64,000 nucleotides of DNA from Natrialbaceae archaeon AArc-T1-2. Its GTDB lineage: Archaea; Halobacteriota; Halobacteria; Halobacteriales; Natrialbaceae. A program made the position numbers and the translations under genes. Positions 26,572 to 35,850 of the stretch are shown here, in pieces. Below the pieces are notes generated by a model, which was not told where the DNA came from, ran no database searches, and worked only from the letters and a program-made list of their open reading frames with translations. The stretch spans positions 1,984,001 through 2,048,000 of the forward strand of contig NZ_CP127174.1 of assembly GCF_030273315.1 (NCBI RefSeq), in the 5' to 3' direction. Every line of letters begins with the position of its first letter. Within the stretch, counting starts at the first letter, position 1.

Positions 26572-26811
26572 ATGGCAGAAGTTACGCCGGAACCCGTCGC
26601 CGAACGACTCGAGCAGGGAGACGACGACTGCAGGGTGGTCGACATCCGCCACGAGACGGACTTCGGGGAGCGACACGTCCCCGGAAGCGAGAACGTCGAC
26701 GTCGACGACGAACTGACGGACGATCCCGACGCGGCCCTCGAGGAACTCGAGGTGCTGCCGGAGGACGAGGAGATCGTCACCGTTTGTGCCAGCCGCTGTG
26801 CGGCCGAGTGA
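26572..26811 (+). CDS. Short rhodanese-like protein, cut just after the active-site loop
   Basis: 79 residues from ATG 26572. The rhodanese fold is recognisable ('CRVVDIRHETDFGERHVPGSENVDVDDEL ... EEIVTVCASRCAAE') with the catalytic Cys seven residues before the end. Family members normally continue another 25-30 residues through 'AA.LL...G..V..L.GG...W'; here a TGA ends the protein at once. The MFS gene starts three bases later in the same frame. It may be a truncated but expressed sulfur carrier or transferase, or a relic. Confidence 0.7.
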   Translation: MAEVTPEPVAERLEQGDDDCRVVDIRHETDFGERHVPGSENVDVDDELTDDPDAALEELEVLPEDEEIVTVCASRCAAE

Positions 26812-26814
26812 TCC

Positions 26815-28128
26815 ATGGGGAGCGAGTACACGCAAGGCATTCGCCCGAACTGGCGGCAGTTTACCCTTCAGATCTTTACGGTCTTTGCCGTCGGGCTCAC
26901 GATGGGAGCCCAGCGAAACGTCGTCCCCATCATGGGCGAGGAGACCTTCGGCGTCGAGTCGCTTCTGGTGATCGGCTCGTTCGTCGTCAGCTTCGGGATC
27001 GTCAAGGCCGTGTTGAACCTCTACTCGGGGAAGTGGGCCGACGCCTATGGGCGCAAGCCGATCCTGATCGCGGGCTGGGTCGCGGCGGTTCCGATCCCCT
27101 TTATCCTGATCTTCGCACCGAGCTGGAGCTGGATCGCCGTCGGGAACGTGCTGCTGGGAATCAACCAGGGCGTCGCCTGGAGCATGAGCATGATCTCGAA
27201 GATCGAACTCGCCGGCCCCGACCAGCGCGGGCTGGCCGCGGGGCTCGACGAGGCCTTCGGCTACACCGGCGTCGCCGCGGGCGCGTGGCTCACTGGCGTG
27301 ATCGCCGCCCAGTACAGCCTCCGGCCCGAACCGTTCTACTTCCTCGCGGCAGTGATCGTCGTCGCCCTGCTGATCGCAGTCGTCCTGATCAAGGAGACGC
27401 TGCCGTACGCGAAAGCCGAGGCCGCGACCGACGGCGGTGACGCCGAACCCGACGGCGGGAAGAGTGAAGCCGAGCTCCCCTTCACGGAGATCGTCAAGCG
27501 GGCGACCTACCGCGACCGGACGCTGTTTACCGCCGCACAGGCCGGCCACGTCGAGAACTTCGTCGACACGCTCGTCTGGATCGCGTTTCCGCTCTTTCTG
27601 GTCGCCCAGGGACTCGACGTCGCCCAGGTCGGGGTCGTCGTCGGCGTCCACAGCGCCGCGTACTTCCTGCAGGTTTACACCGGGCAGCTAAGCGATCGGA
27701 TCGGGCGCAAACCCCCGATCGTCGCCGGCTTCTTCCTCGCCGGCGCGGGCGTGCTCGGCATGGTGCTCGTGGAGGGCTACTACCGCTGGATCCTCTTCTC
27801 GGCGCTGTCGGGCGTCGGGATGGCCTTGCACTACCCCAACCTGATCGCCGTCGCCAGCGACGCCGCCCACCCGCTGTGGCGCTCGACCGGGCTCGGCGTC
27901 TACCGGCTCTGGCGTGATCTGGGCTACGCCGTCGGGGCCATCCTCATCGGGCTCACCGTCGACCTGCTCACCATCGAGGCCGCCTTCTACGGCACCGCGA
28001 TCGCGATGTTCCTCTCGGGCGGACTCGTCGTGGTCTGGATGGAAGAGACCCACCCCGACATCGGCACCTACGAGCCGCCGTCGACCGATCTCGAGGCGGA
28101 CGCAGGCGATACCGTGACTGAAGATTAG
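26815..28128 (+). CDS. Major facilitator superfamily transporter
   Basis: A 437-residue protein with about 12 hydrophobic segments. The MFS loop motif is seen as 'GKWADAYGRKPILIAGW' near residue 75, and its second-half counterpart as 'GQLSDRIGRKPPIVAGFFLAG'. A charged cytoplasmic loop sits in the middle ('KAEAATDGGDAEPDGGKSE'). The C-terminal tail is acidic. Substrate unknown. Pairing with a rhodanese and a divergent regulator with cysteines hints at thiosulfate, sulfite or metalloid handling, but this is inference. ATG 26815 is close to the rhodanese stop, so co-expression is likely. Confidence 0.88.
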   Translation: MGSEYTQGIRPNWRQFTLQIFTVFAVGLTMGAQRNVVPIMGEETFGVESLLVIGSFVVSFGIVKAVLNLYSGKWADAYGRKPILIAGWVAAVPIPFILIFAPSWSWIAVGNVLLGINQGVAWSMSMISKIELAGPDQRGLAAGLDEAFGYTGVAAGAWLTGVIAAQYSLRPEPFYFLAAVIVVALLIAVVLIKETLPYAKAEAATDGGDAEPDGGKSEAELPFTEIVKRATYRDRTLFTAAQAGHVENFVDTLVWIAFPLFLVAQGLDVAQVGVVVGVHSAAYFLQVYTGQLSDRIGRKPPIVAGFFLAGAGVLGMVLVEGYYRWILFSALSGVGMALHYPNLIAVASDAAHPLWRSTGLGVYRLWRDLGYAVGAILIGLTVDLLTIEAAFYGTAIAMFLSGGLVVVWMEETHPDIGTYEPPSTDLEADAGDTVTED

Positions 28129-28166
28129 GCTACTGGTTCCCACCCGAGGCTCGAGCCGGCACCGCC

Positions 28167-29846
28167 TTACTCGAGCAAATGCTCTCCGGTCATCTCGGGC
28201 GGCTGATCGACGTCGATCAACGAGAGCAGTGTCGGCGCAATGTCGGCTAACGTGCCACCCTCGCGGACGGTTCGACCACCGTCGGAGTACTGCTCCGACG
28301 AGGATCGCGACCCGTCGCCGGCTCGCTCACCACCGTCGGTCCCGTCGGGAGCCACGTAGACGAACGGGACGTCGTTGTAGGTGTGGGCCGTGTGCGGGTC
28401 GTCTTCGGTCCCCATGTCGTCGGCGTTGCCGTGATCCGCGGTGACGACGACGTGTGCGCCGGCGTCCTCGAGCGTCTCGAGGAGTCGACCCAGTTGCTCG
28501 TCGACGGCCTCGACGGCTGCGATGGCGGCCTCGTAGTCGCCGGTGTGGCCGACCATGTCGGGGTTGGCGTAGTTGAGGACGAGGACGTCGGGATCGTCGT
28601 GCTCGCGGGTCGTCTCTCCCCGCTCGCTTTGTCGAGACGCTCCCTCGGGTCGCGTCTCGCCCTCGACGATCTCGATCGCGGTGTCGGTCACTGCCGGTGC
28701 GCTCATCTCGGGTTGCTCGTCGTAGGTCGGCACGTCAGGGCTCTCGACGATCTCGCGAATCTCGCCGTCGAACTCGACCTCGCGCCCGCCGTTTAAGAAG
28801 TAAGTCACGTGGGCGTACTTCTCCGACTCGGCGATGCGCAACTGACTCTTGCCTGCATTCGCCAGCACCTCGCCGAGGGTGTTCGTCGGCTGGGTCGGCG
28901 GGAAGGCGACGGGCAGGTCGAAGGTCTTGTCGTACTGGGTCATCGTCACGACCTCGACGTCGGGCGGGTCGGTCTCGAACGCCCACTCCGGACGGATGTC
29001 TGCGAGCATCCGGGTCAGCTGGCGGGCGCGGTCGGATCGGAAGTTGAACCAGATCGCCGCGTCGCCATCTCGCAACGCGAGGTGGCTGCCAGCCGAGCGT
29101 TGCTCGGCGCTGTCGCCGTCCTCGAGTGCCGGCCGGTCCGTAATGAGCGTCGGCTCGACGAACTCGTCGGTGACGTCCCGGTCGTAGGAGTTCTCGACGG
29201 CTTCGACGGCCGACTCGGCGGTCCAGTCACCCTCGCGGTGGACGATCGCGTCGTAGGCTCGCTTCGTGCGCTCCCAGTTCTGATCGCGATCCATCGCGTA
29301 GTACCGGCCGGTCACGGTCGCAACGTGACCTGTCCCCACCGTCTCGATCACGTCCTCGAGGTCGGCGAGGTAGCCCGCACCGCCGGTCGGGGACGTATCG
29401 CGGCCGTCCATGAACGCGTGGGTGACCGCCTCGAGGCCGCGATCCGCGGCCATCCGGATCAGCGCGTGGAGGTGTTCGTGATCGGAGTGGACGCCGCCGT
29501 CGCTGACGAGGCCGAGAAAATGCACCTGGCCGCCCTCGTCCTCGGCGTGGTCGAACGCCGCGTCGATCGCGTCGTTCTCGTGGAACGAGCCGTCGGCGAT
29601 CGCATCGGAGATGCGGGTGTACTCCTGGTAGACGACCCGACCGGCCCCGATGTTCAGGTGGCCGACCTCACTGTTTCCCATCTGGCCTTCCGGCAGACCG
29701 ACGCGTCTGCCCGCGACCTCGAGTCGGCCCGCGGCTCCAACCTGCGAGAGCCGGTCGAAAACCGGCGTGTCGGCTGCCTCGACTGCGTCTCTGCCGTCGT
29801 GGTCTCCGAGTCCCCAGCCGTCGAGAATGACGAGTGCCGCGTCCAT
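28167..29846 (-). CDS. gpmI: 2,3-bisphosphoglycerate-independent phosphoglycerate mutase
   Basis: A 559-residue glycolytic enzyme converting 3-phosphoglycerate to 2-phosphoglycerate. It has the metal-binding 'ILDGWG' at the start, 'GLPEGQMGNSEVGHLNIGAGR' with the catalytic Ser, 'DGRDTSP', 'DGRYYAMDRD', and 'NYANPDMVGHTG' with 'VVTADHGNADDM' near the C-terminus. It is about 50 residues longer than usual, owing to three acidic inserts (near 235-250, 400-420 and 510-535), a common haloarchaeal feature. It follows btuD by 57 bases on the same strand. A weak TATA-like site near 29870 could drive it separately. Confidence 0.95.
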   Translation of the reverse strand: MDAALVILDGWGLGDHDGRDAVEAADTPVFDRLSQVGAAGRLEVAGRRVGLPEGQMGNSEVGHLNIGAGRVVYQEYTRISDAIADGSFHENDAIDAAFDHAEDEGGQVHFLGLVSDGGVHSDHEHLHALIRMAADRGLEAVTHAFMDGRDTSPTGGAGYLADLEDVIETVGTGHVATVTGRYYAMDRDQNWERTKRAYDAIVHREGDWTAESAVEAVENSYDRDVTDEFVEPTLITDRPALEDGDSAEQRSAGSHLALRDGDAAIWFNFRSDRARQLTRMLADIRPEWAFETDPPDVEVVTMTQYDKTFDLPVAFPPTQPTNTLGEVLANAGKSQLRIAESEKYAHVTYFLNGGREVEFDGEIREIVESPDVPTYDEQPEMSAPAVTDTAIEIVEGETRPEGASRQSERGETTREHDDPDVLVLNYANPDMVGHTGDYEAAIAAVEAVDEQLGRLLETLEDAGAHVVVTADHGNADDMGTEDDPHTAHTYNDVPFVYVAPDGTDGGERAGDGSRSSSEQYSDGGRTVREGGTLADIAPTLLSLIDVDQPPEMTGEHLLE

Positions 29847-29903
29847 GCGCGTGGGGTCACGCCGGCGTCGTAACTACCTGTCGTTCCCCGCCGGAACGGG
29901 GGT

Positions 29904-31184
29904 TCAGTCGTCGTCGGCCTCGAGGAGGGACGCGTCGCGTCGGCCGTCGCCCTCCTCGACCGTCGCTCGAGAGACCGCCCCGAGGACGCTCTCGGGCGTC
30001 GACACGACTGCGGTTCGCCGGAGACGCTCGTAACGTCGTCTCGCCTCCGTGCCGGCGTGGTTGCGCCGCGTGAACGGCTCGGTTTCGACGACGACGAGCG
30101 AGCCAGCGTCTGCCAGCGACTCGAGGACGAGCTGGTTGCCCGCACTCACCGCGAGGTCGGCGATGACGGTGACGTCGGCGGCCTCGAGACGGGACTCGAG
30201 TTCCTCGCGGACGGTTCCGGAAAGCGGTGTGTACGGGTCGACGGCGAGTCGATCGACCGCGAGGGTTCGGACGGTTTCGGCGGCGACGTCGTCGCTCGAG
30301 ACGGGACCGACGGAGACGTCGACGCCGGCTGCATCGAGACGGGCGACGACGCTGGCGGCGGTCGAGCCACGACCGAGAACGTGGACGCGACCGGGCGACT
30401 CCACGTCCGCGACGGGAGACGACAGTGCGGTGATCGTCTGCGTTCCCGTGACCGGGTTCGTCGTTACGGCCGCGGTCGCGTCGAACGCCTGCCCAACGGC
30501 GTCGGCAGTCAGGACCTCCTCGGGCGGACCACAGGAGAGCACCGCGCCGTCGGCGAGGACGATCAGCCGGTCGCAGTACCGGGCGGCGAGGTCCAGATCG
30601 TGGATCGCGGCGACGGCGGTTTTCCCGTCGGCGACGAGGTCGGCGACGTGCTCGAGCGTCTCGACGGCGTGAGAGACGTCGAGACTCGCGGTCGGCTCGT
30701 CGAGCAAGACGACGGGCGTGTCCTGGGCGATAGCCCGCGCGAGCAGGACTCGCTGTCGTTCGCCGCCGCTGACCTCGTCGATCGAGCGGTCGGCGAACTC
30801 GAGCGTGTGGGTACGCTCGAGGGCGTGGTCGACGAGCTCGCGATCTTCGCGGGTCGGCGGTGAGAACCGCGATCGGTGGGGGGTCCGTCCCATCTCGACG
30901 ACGTCGCGGACGTCGAACGAAAACGAGAGGTGGGTGTCCTGGGGGACGACGGAGACGAGCCGGCTCGAGGCTTTCGAAGAGAGCGCGTGGACGTCGTGGC
31001 CGTCGATCTCGACGCGACCGGTGTCGGGGGCAAGGACGCCGCTCGTGGCCTGCAAGAGCGTGGTCTTGCCGGCTCCGTTCGGACCGACGAGGCCGACGAG
31101 TTCGCCCCGGTCGATCGAGACATCGACGTCCTCGAGGACGGGAACGTCGCCGTATCCCACCGAGAGCGAGTCGATTTCGATCAC
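29904..31184 (-). CDS. btuD: Cobalamin ABC transporter ATP-binding protein with C-terminal extension
   Basis: 426 residues from GTG 31184, which overlaps the btuC stop by four bases (GTGA). Walker A is '[15 protein letters not shown]' near residue 35, the Q-loop lies near '[10 protein letters not shown]', the signature is '[16 protein letters not shown]', and Walker B is '[13 protein letters not shown]'. After the normal domain (about 255 residues) come some 170 more ('[21 protein letters not shown] ... [24 protein letters not shown]') with a Rossmann-like alternating pattern. This extension is known in haloarchaeal relatives, and its role is unclear. It energises B12 import with BtuC and BtuF. 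Confidence 0.92.
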   Translation of the reverse strand: MIEIDSLSVGYGDVPVLEDVDVSIDRGELVGLVGPNGAGKTTLLQATSGVLAPDTGRVEIDGHDVHALSSKASSRLVSVVPQDTHLSFSFDVRDVVEMGRTPHRSRFSPPTREDRELVDHALERTHTLEFADRSIDEVSGGERQRVLLARAIAQDTPVVLLDEPTASLDVSHAVETLEHVADLVADGKTAVAAIHDLDLAARYCDRLIVLADGAVLSCGPPEEVLTADAVGQAFDATAAVTTNPVTGTQTITALSSPVADVESPGRVHVLGRGSTAASVVARLDAAGVDVSVGPVSSDDVAAETVRTLAVDRLAVDPYTPLSGTVREELESRLEAADVTVIADLAVSAGNQLVLESLADAGSLVVVETEPFTRRNHAGTEARRRYERLRRTAVVSTPESVLGAVSRATVEEGDGRRDASLLEADDD

Positions 31185-32278
31185 AGCGCGTGCACCTCCC
31201 TGCGGGTGAGCAAGTAAAGAAAGAAGGGCGCGCCGAGTGCGGCGGTGACGATGCCGACGGGAACCTCGGCGGGACCGGCCCGGGCGAGCGTGTCGGTGGC
31301 GACGAGAAAGGAGGCCCCGGCGAGTGCACTCGTCGGCAACAGGATGCGGTGGTCGGGACCGACGATCAGGCGCATGATGTGGGGGACGACGAGCCCGACG
31401 AAGCCGATGACGCCGGCGACGGCGACGCCGGCGGCGGTGACGAGACTCGCGACCGCGAGCAAGAGCAGTTTCGTCCGCTCGACCTCGACGCCGAGGTGGT
31501 GGGCGTCTGCCTCCCCGAGTAAGAGAACGTTCATCTCGCGGGTGAACGCACCGAGGATCGCCACGCCGGCGAGGGTAAACGGGAGGGCAAAGCCGACGTC
31601 GCCCCACGTGCTGTTGTTGAGATGTCCCATCATCCAGACGACGGCCTGGCGCAGGCTGTCGCCGCTGTGGACGAGCATGTAGGAGATCATCGCGCTGAGA
31701 AACGCCTGGACGGCGACGCCTGCCAGCAGCAACGTCGCGACCGGCGTGCGTCCGCCCTCGGTCGCGATAGCATAGACCAGGAAGGCGGTCGCGAGCGCGC
31801 CGACGAACGCAGAGAGGTGAAGTCCCCCGAACGGAACCAGGGCGGGAAAGGCGATGGCGGCGACGGCACCCGCGGCGGCACCGGTCGAGACGCCGATGAT
31901 CGACGGGTCAGCAAGCGGGTTCCGGAAAAAGCCCTGCATCACTGTCCCCGCCGCGGCGAGTGAAAATCCGACCGTCGCCGCCAGGGCGATCCGTGGGAGA
32001 CGGACGTCCGCGACGATGATCTGGTGACTCTCGGGAACCGCGAACGAAAAGACGGTCGTGTACTCGAGTGTCGGCACAGGCACTACCCAGCCGACGACGG
32101 GCACCGACGCCGTTCCGGCGGCGATCCCGGTCGGAACGACGACGACGTTGAGCGTCGCCATCGCGACCGTCACGGGGTCGACCCGGACCGGACCGATCGC
32201 CGCACTGACGACGACGACGCCGGCGAGGAGCGTGATCAACCCCGCCGACCACGCGACGATACGGGTCGGTCGTTCCAT
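31181..32278 (-). CDS. btuC: Cobalamin ABC transporter permease
   Basis: A 365-residue FecCD/BtuC-type permease with about ten membrane helices. Diagnostic stretches are '[46 protein letters not shown]', '[23 protein letters not shown]' and '[34 protein letters not shown]'. I chose ATG 32278 over an upstream TTG because it lies about 30 bases from the TATA centre at 32308, giving a near-leaderless mRNA. The neighbouring btuF is divergent, and btuD is translationally coupled. Confidence 0.93.
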   Translation of the reverse strand: MERPTRIVAWSAGLITLLAGVVVVSAAIGPVRVDPVTVAMATLNVVVVPTGIAAGTASVPVVGWVVPVPTLEYTTVFSFAVPESHQIIVADVRLPRIALAATVGFSLAAAGTVMQGFFRNPLADPSIIGVSTGAAAGAVAAIAFPALVPFGGLHLSAFVGALATAFLVYAIATEGGRTPVATLLLAGVAVQAFLSAMISYMLVHSGDSLRQAVVWMMGHLNNSTWGDVGFALPFTLAGVAILGAFTREMNVLLLGEADAHHLGVEVERTKLLLLAVASLVTAAGVAVAGVIGFVGLVVPHIMRLIVGPDHRILLPTSALAGASFLVATDTLARAGPAEVPVGIVTAALGAPFFLYLLTRREVHAL

Positions 32279-32303
32279 GCCCAGCAACCACGATTGCTTT
32301 AGG

Positions 32304-32313
32304 CAAATATTTG
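32304..32313. promoter_or_regulatory. Symmetric TATA element shared by btuCD and btuF
   Basis: The perfect palindrome CAAATATTTG lies almost midway between btuC ATG (32278, about 30 bases) and btuF ATG (32340, about 31 bases). At normal TATA-to-start spacing it could serve both directions and yield nearly leaderless mRNAs. Confidence 0.55.
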
Positions 32314-32339
32314 TTGAAGTGGCGCTGAGGACTCAAGCG

Positions 32340-33446
32340 ATGCGAAAACCACTGATCGCCCTGATCGCGACGCTGGTCGTCGTCGCCACCCTCACACCCG
32401 CGGCGGCCGCCCACGACGCTACCCCGTCAGCCGGCGACGTCGAGTGTGAGTACCCGCTTGAACTCACCGACGGAACCGGCGAGACGGTGGCACTCGAGGA
32501 GCCGCCCGAACGTGTCGTGGCGCTGATGCCGAGCGACGCCCGGACGGCGTTCGAGATCGGTGCCGAGGACGTCGTCGTCGGGATGCCGATCACCGACGCG
32601 ACCGCCGACCTCGCAGTCGGCGACCGCACCGACGTCACCGAGGACGACGGCTTCACGACCGACGTCGAGACCGTCGTCGGACTCGAGCCGGACGTCGTCG
32701 TTGCCGGCAGTGCGGCCAGCGAAGACGAGATCGACCAGCTCCGTGATCTCGGGCTCACCGTCTACCACTTCGACGAGGCCGAGTCCCTCGAGGACGTCGT
32801 CGAGAACGTGGCAATCACCGGACAGCTGACTGGCGACTGTGCGGGTGCCACGGAGACGGCCGAGTGGATGGACGACCGGTTCGACCTGCTCGAGTCCGCC
32901 GTCGAAGACGAGGATCACCCGCTGGCGTACTACCCGATGGGTGGTGGCTTCACGGCGGGCACCGAGACGTTCCAGCACGAGGTCATGACGACTGCCGGCC
33001 TCGAGAACGTGGCCAGCCACGCGGGAATCGAGGGCTGGGAGCCGATCAGCGAGGAAGTCGTCGTCGAGGAAGACCCCGAGTGGATCGTCTACGGCGACGG
33101 CTTCGACGAGCCACAGGTCTCGGAGGCCGTCCACGAGACGACCGCCTCCCAGGAGGAGAACGTCGTCGCGGTGGACGATAACGACTTCAGCCAGCCCGGC
33201 CCGAACGTCGTCTTCGCCGTCGAGGAGATCCTCGAGGCCGTCCATCCGGACGCCTACGACGAGATCAGCGACGACCTCGCGGCCCTCGACGCCGACTACG
33301 AGAGCGACGAGTCCGACGAGTCCGACGAGGCGGGCGACGCTGACGACGCTGACGACACGACGGACGATCCGGTCCCTGGCTTTGCCGTCCCGGCCGCGGT
33401 CGCTGCCCTGCTCGCGGTCGTCGCCGTCCTGGCGCGGCGTCGGTGA
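32340..33446 (+). CDS. btuF: Cobalamin-binding protein with PGF-CTERM anchor
   Basis: 368 residues from ATG 32340. A Sec-type signal peptide ('[24 protein letters not shown]') leads into a type III substrate-binding fold with '[27 protein letters not shown]', '[28 protein letters not shown]' and '[16 protein letters not shown]'. An Asp/Ser/Glu-rich linker follows. The protein ends in the archaeosortase recognition sequence '[24 protein letters not shown]' (PGF motif, membrane helix, Arg cluster), so it should be lipid-anchored at the cell surface. It delivers B12 to BtuCD. Confidence 0.93.
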   Translation: MRKPLIALIATLVVVATLTPAAAAHDATPSAGDVECEYPLELTDGTGETVALEEPPERVVALMPSDARTAFEIGAEDVVVGMPITDATADLAVGDRTDVTEDDGFTTDVETVVGLEPDVVVAGSAASEDEIDQLRDLGLTVYHFDEAESLEDVVENVAITGQLTGDCAGATETAEWMDDRFDLLESAVEDEDHPLAYYPMGGGFTAGTETFQHEVMTTAGLENVASHAGIEGWEPISEEVVVEEDPEWIVYGDGFDEPQVSEAVHETTASQEENVVAVDDNDFSQPGPNVVFAVEEILEAVHPDAYDEISDDLAALDADYESDESDESDEAGDADDADDTTDDPVPGFAVPAAVAALLAVVAVLARRR

Positions 33447-33481
33447 CGCGACCGCGATCGAGCGTCACGTTTTGAAAAGCG

Positions 33482-33485
33482 TTTA
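33482..33485 (+). promoter_or_regulatory. TATA element for srp19
   Basis: The core TTTA in GTTTACTC lies about 27 bases before ATG 33511, as expected for a leaderless transcript. Confidence 0.45.
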
Positions 33486-33510
33486 CTCGCCTGACCGCAC
33501 AGGTCGAGGC

Positions 33511-33789
33511 ATGGTCGAGAACGTCATCTGGCCCGCCTATCTCGATTCGGAGCTCTCGCGGGCCGAGGGTCGGCGGGTGCCCGAGGACCTGGCAGTCGAG
33601 GAACCGACGGTCGACGAAATCGCCAAAGCCGTCCAGCAGATCGGTTACGACGCCACGATCGAACGCGAGAAGTCCTACTCCAGAGAGCCCTGGCGAGAGC
33701 GGGGCCGGGTCGTCGTCCGCGGGTCCGAGGACTCGAAAAACGACCTCGTCCAGGCAGTCGCGGCCTACGTCGTCGCGATGCGAGAGTGA
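33511..33789 (+). CDS. srp19: Signal recognition particle 19 kDa protein
   Basis: A 92-residue SRP19. It begins '[69 protein letters not shown]', which includes the RNA-contacting loops of the family. It binds the tips of SRP RNA helices 6 and 8 and helps SRP54 load. A leaderless promoter is present, and its stop overlaps the gar1 start by one base (TGATG). The srp19-gar1 pair is common in haloarchaea. Confidence 0.95.
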   Translation: MVENVIWPAYLDSELSRAEGRRVPEDLAVEEPTVDEIAKAVQQIGYDATIEREKSYSREPWRERGRVVVRGSEDSKNDLVQAVAAYVVAMRE

Positions 33790-34016
33790 TGTACCGAGTC
33801 GGCGAAGTCGTCCGGACCGCACAGGGACTTGCCGTCGTGCGATCACCGGACGCCGAACACGCGGAGATCGGGACCGAAGTTCTCGACGACGAACTCACAG
33901 ACGTCGGTCGCGTCGTCGACGTCTTCGGTCCCGTCGAGCAGCCCTACCTCGCGGTGACGCCCGAAGCGGACGTCCACCTCCCGGGGCTGGTCGGTCGGGT
34001 GCTGTACGCACGCTGA
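33789..34016 (+). CDS. gar1: H/ACA ribonucleoprotein subunit Gar1
   Basis: A 75-residue beta-barrel protein ('[58 protein letters not shown]') typical of archaeal Gar1, which works with Cbf5, Nop10 and L7Ae in RNA-guided pseudouridylation. The first ATG at 33789 is preceded in frame by a GTG; the ATG is preferred because it overlaps the srp19 stop. Confidence 0.93.
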   Translation: MYRVGEVVRTAQGLAVVRSPDAEHAEIGTEVLDDELTDVGRVVDVFGPVEQPYLAVTPEADVHLPGLVGRVLYAR

Positions 34017-34082
34017 GTGTCACTGTCTGTCGTTCGATCCGAGAGCGCAACACCAATACGGGCGGGCCGACAACCCCGCGCC

Positions 34083-35084
34083 ATGAACGATCGGATCCGG
34101 ATCACTGCTGCCGTTTTCGTGACGGTCTGTCTCTTTCTCGGCGTCCAACTCGGTGCGCTCGCCCTCGTCGAACCCTTTCACGAGGCCGGCCACCAGGCCG
34201 TCGAGGATCCGGAGGACCCGACGAACAGCCTCGTCTACTTCGCGATCATCCTCGTCGCGACCGGGTTCATGCTCGCGGCGTTTCGATACGACGCCCAGTG
34301 GCTGGTTCGCGCGCTGATCGTCGCCGTCAGCGTGATGCTCGCGTGGTTCGTCTTCGCCGAACTCGTCCCGCCGGTCGCGACGGCCGGCGGCGTGAACCTC
34401 CTCGCCGCCGTCGGAGCGCTCGCCGTCGGCGCTGCGTTACTCGTCTATCCCGAGTGGTACGTCATCGACCTCTCGGGCGTGTTGATGGGAGCCGGCGCGG
34501 CCGGCCTGTTCGGTATCAGCTTCGGGCTTCTCCCAGCCATCCTGTTGCTCGCCGTCCTCGCAATCTACGACGCCATCAGCGTCTACAAGACCGAGCACAT
34601 GCTCGACCTGGCCGAGGGCGTGATGGACCTCCGGATCCCGGTCGTGCTGGTCGTCCCGACGACGCTTTCGTACTCGTATCTCGCCGCGGGCACCGCAGAG
34701 ACCCTCGAGGACGAAGCTAAAACCGAATCCGAATCCGAATCCGAACCCGAGCCCGAAGCCGACGGCGGGGACGCCACAGACGGCGACCTTGAGCGCGACG
34801 CGTTGTTCATCGGACTCGGCGATGCGGTGATCCCGTCGATCCTGGTCGCGAGCGCGGCGTACTTCCTCGATACGGCGACGATCGACGTGCCGATGATCGT
34901 GCTCAACGTTCCAGCACTCGGCGCGATCGCCGGCACCATCGCGGGCCTGCTGGTGCTCATGTACATGGTCTTACAGGGGCGAGCCCACGCCGGGCTTCCC
35001 TTGCTCAACGGCGGTGCGATCGGCGGCTACCTTCTCGCCGCACTCGCAAGCGGCGTCTCGATTTCGGCGGCGCTCGGATTCTGA
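34083..35084 (+). CDS. Presenilin/signal-peptide-peptidase family intramembrane protease
   Basis: 333 residues from ATG 34083, with about nine membrane segments. The catalytic aspartates are seen in 'LAIYDAISVYKTEHMLD' (YD motif, near 160) and 'LFIGLGDAVIPSIL' (GLGD motif, near 245). The PAL-like motif is 'AGLPLLNGG' near the C-terminus. A hydrophilic Glu/Asp-rich loop separates the two halves, as in other PSH proteins. It cleaves within membrane-spanning substrates, possibly leftover signal peptides, which fits its position beside an SRP gene. The spacing of 66 bases after gar1 leaves operon status open. Confidence 0.92.
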   Translation: MNDRIRITAAVFVTVCLFLGVQLGALALVEPFHEAGHQAVEDPEDPTNSLVYFAIILVATGFMLAAFRYDAQWLVRALIVAVSVMLAWFVFAELVPPVATAGGVNLLAAVGALAVGAALLVYPEWYVIDLSGVLMGAGAAGLFGISFGLLPAILLLAVLAIYDAISVYKTEHMLDLAEGVMDLRIPVVLVVPTTLSYSYLAAGTAETLEDEAKTESESESEPEPEADGGDATDGDLERDALFIGLGDAVIPSILVASAAYFLDTATIDVPMIVLNVPALGAIAGTIAGLLVLMYMVLQGRAHAGLPLLNGGAIGGYLLAALASGVSISAALGF

Positions 35085-35780
35085 TCAGCCGTCGTGCTCG
35101 AGTCCCTCGATCAGCGTCGTCACGCGATCGTCTTCCTCGGGCACGTAGTCGGGGTAGATGCCGACGAGGACGAGGTGGTCGTCGCCGTGTTTTGCCGTCG
35201 CGATATCGATCAGGACGTCCATCGCGGTCGGATCGATCTCCTCGGGGAGCGTGTCGTCGACGAGCGGACGGATCCCGAGCGAGGCCGTCTCCGTGTCGAC
35301 GAGTTCCGCCTGCCCCTCGTAGGTCGTGACAGACACCGTCGTTCCGAGGGTCTCGACCTCGCGGTCGTCGACGCGATCGCCGATGGAAAGCGCCGCATAC
35401 TGCCCCTGAATCATCTCGGCGATCTCGTCGTTTTCCATCTCCTCGAGTGGATTGAAGTCCTGGCCGGCCACGCCGACCTCGGGCGAGGCGATCGTCGCGA
35501 AGACCCCCGCCTCGAGCGGGTCCAGTCCGGGCAGTTCGATCGTTCGGTAGTACTCGCTCGCGTAGTTCGTCACCTCGACCGTCTCGCCGGCGAACTCCCG
35601 TTCCTCGACGAGTTCCTCGGTCCCGCCGTCGTCGTAGCCCGCCTCCTCGAGGGCGTCGGCCGAGACGGTGGCGGGACTTGCGGCAAAGGTCGTCATCTCA
35701 TCGAGCAGGCCGCCGAGACAGCCGGCGGCGGAGACGGTGCTACCGGTCGCGATCGCACCGAGGAATCGTCGTCGGTTCAT
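35085..35780 (-). CDS. Tat lipoprotein, DUF6517-like
   Basis: 231 residues with a clean Tat lipoprotein leader ('MNRRRFLGAIATGSTVSAAGC', lipid Cys21). The mature part matches the haloarchaeal family with 'EFAGETVEVTNYASEYYRTIELPGL', 'AGVFATIASPEVGVAGQDFNPLEEM' and a closing 'HLVLVGIYPDYV'. My family label is from memory and moderately sure. Function unknown; it is held on the outer membrane face. Its stop abuts the presenilin-like stop, so the two genes converge. Confidence 0.8.
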   Translation of the reverse strand: MNRRRFLGAIATGSTVSAAGCLGGLLDEMTTFAASPATVSADALEEAGYDDGGTEELVEEREFAGETVEVTNYASEYYRTIELPGLDPLEAGVFATIASPEVGVAGQDFNPLEEMENDEIAEMIQGQYAALSIGDRVDDREVETLGTTVSVTTYEGQAELVDTETASLGIRPLVDDTLPEEIDPTAMDVLIDIATAKHGDDHLVLVGIYPDYVPEEDDRVTTLIEGLEHDG

Positions 35781-35850
35781 GGTCGATTCGAACGGTCAGA
35801 CCGTCATAAGTCTCGTGTGTCGACCTCGAGAGCGGAGACGCACGACGCGA

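Noticed and set aside
29857-31329. Long Arg/Pro-rich open frame overlapping btuD
   Set aside because: It is the shadow of btuD in another frame; its Arg-rich composition is typical of GC-rich antisense or shifted frames, and it has no domain.
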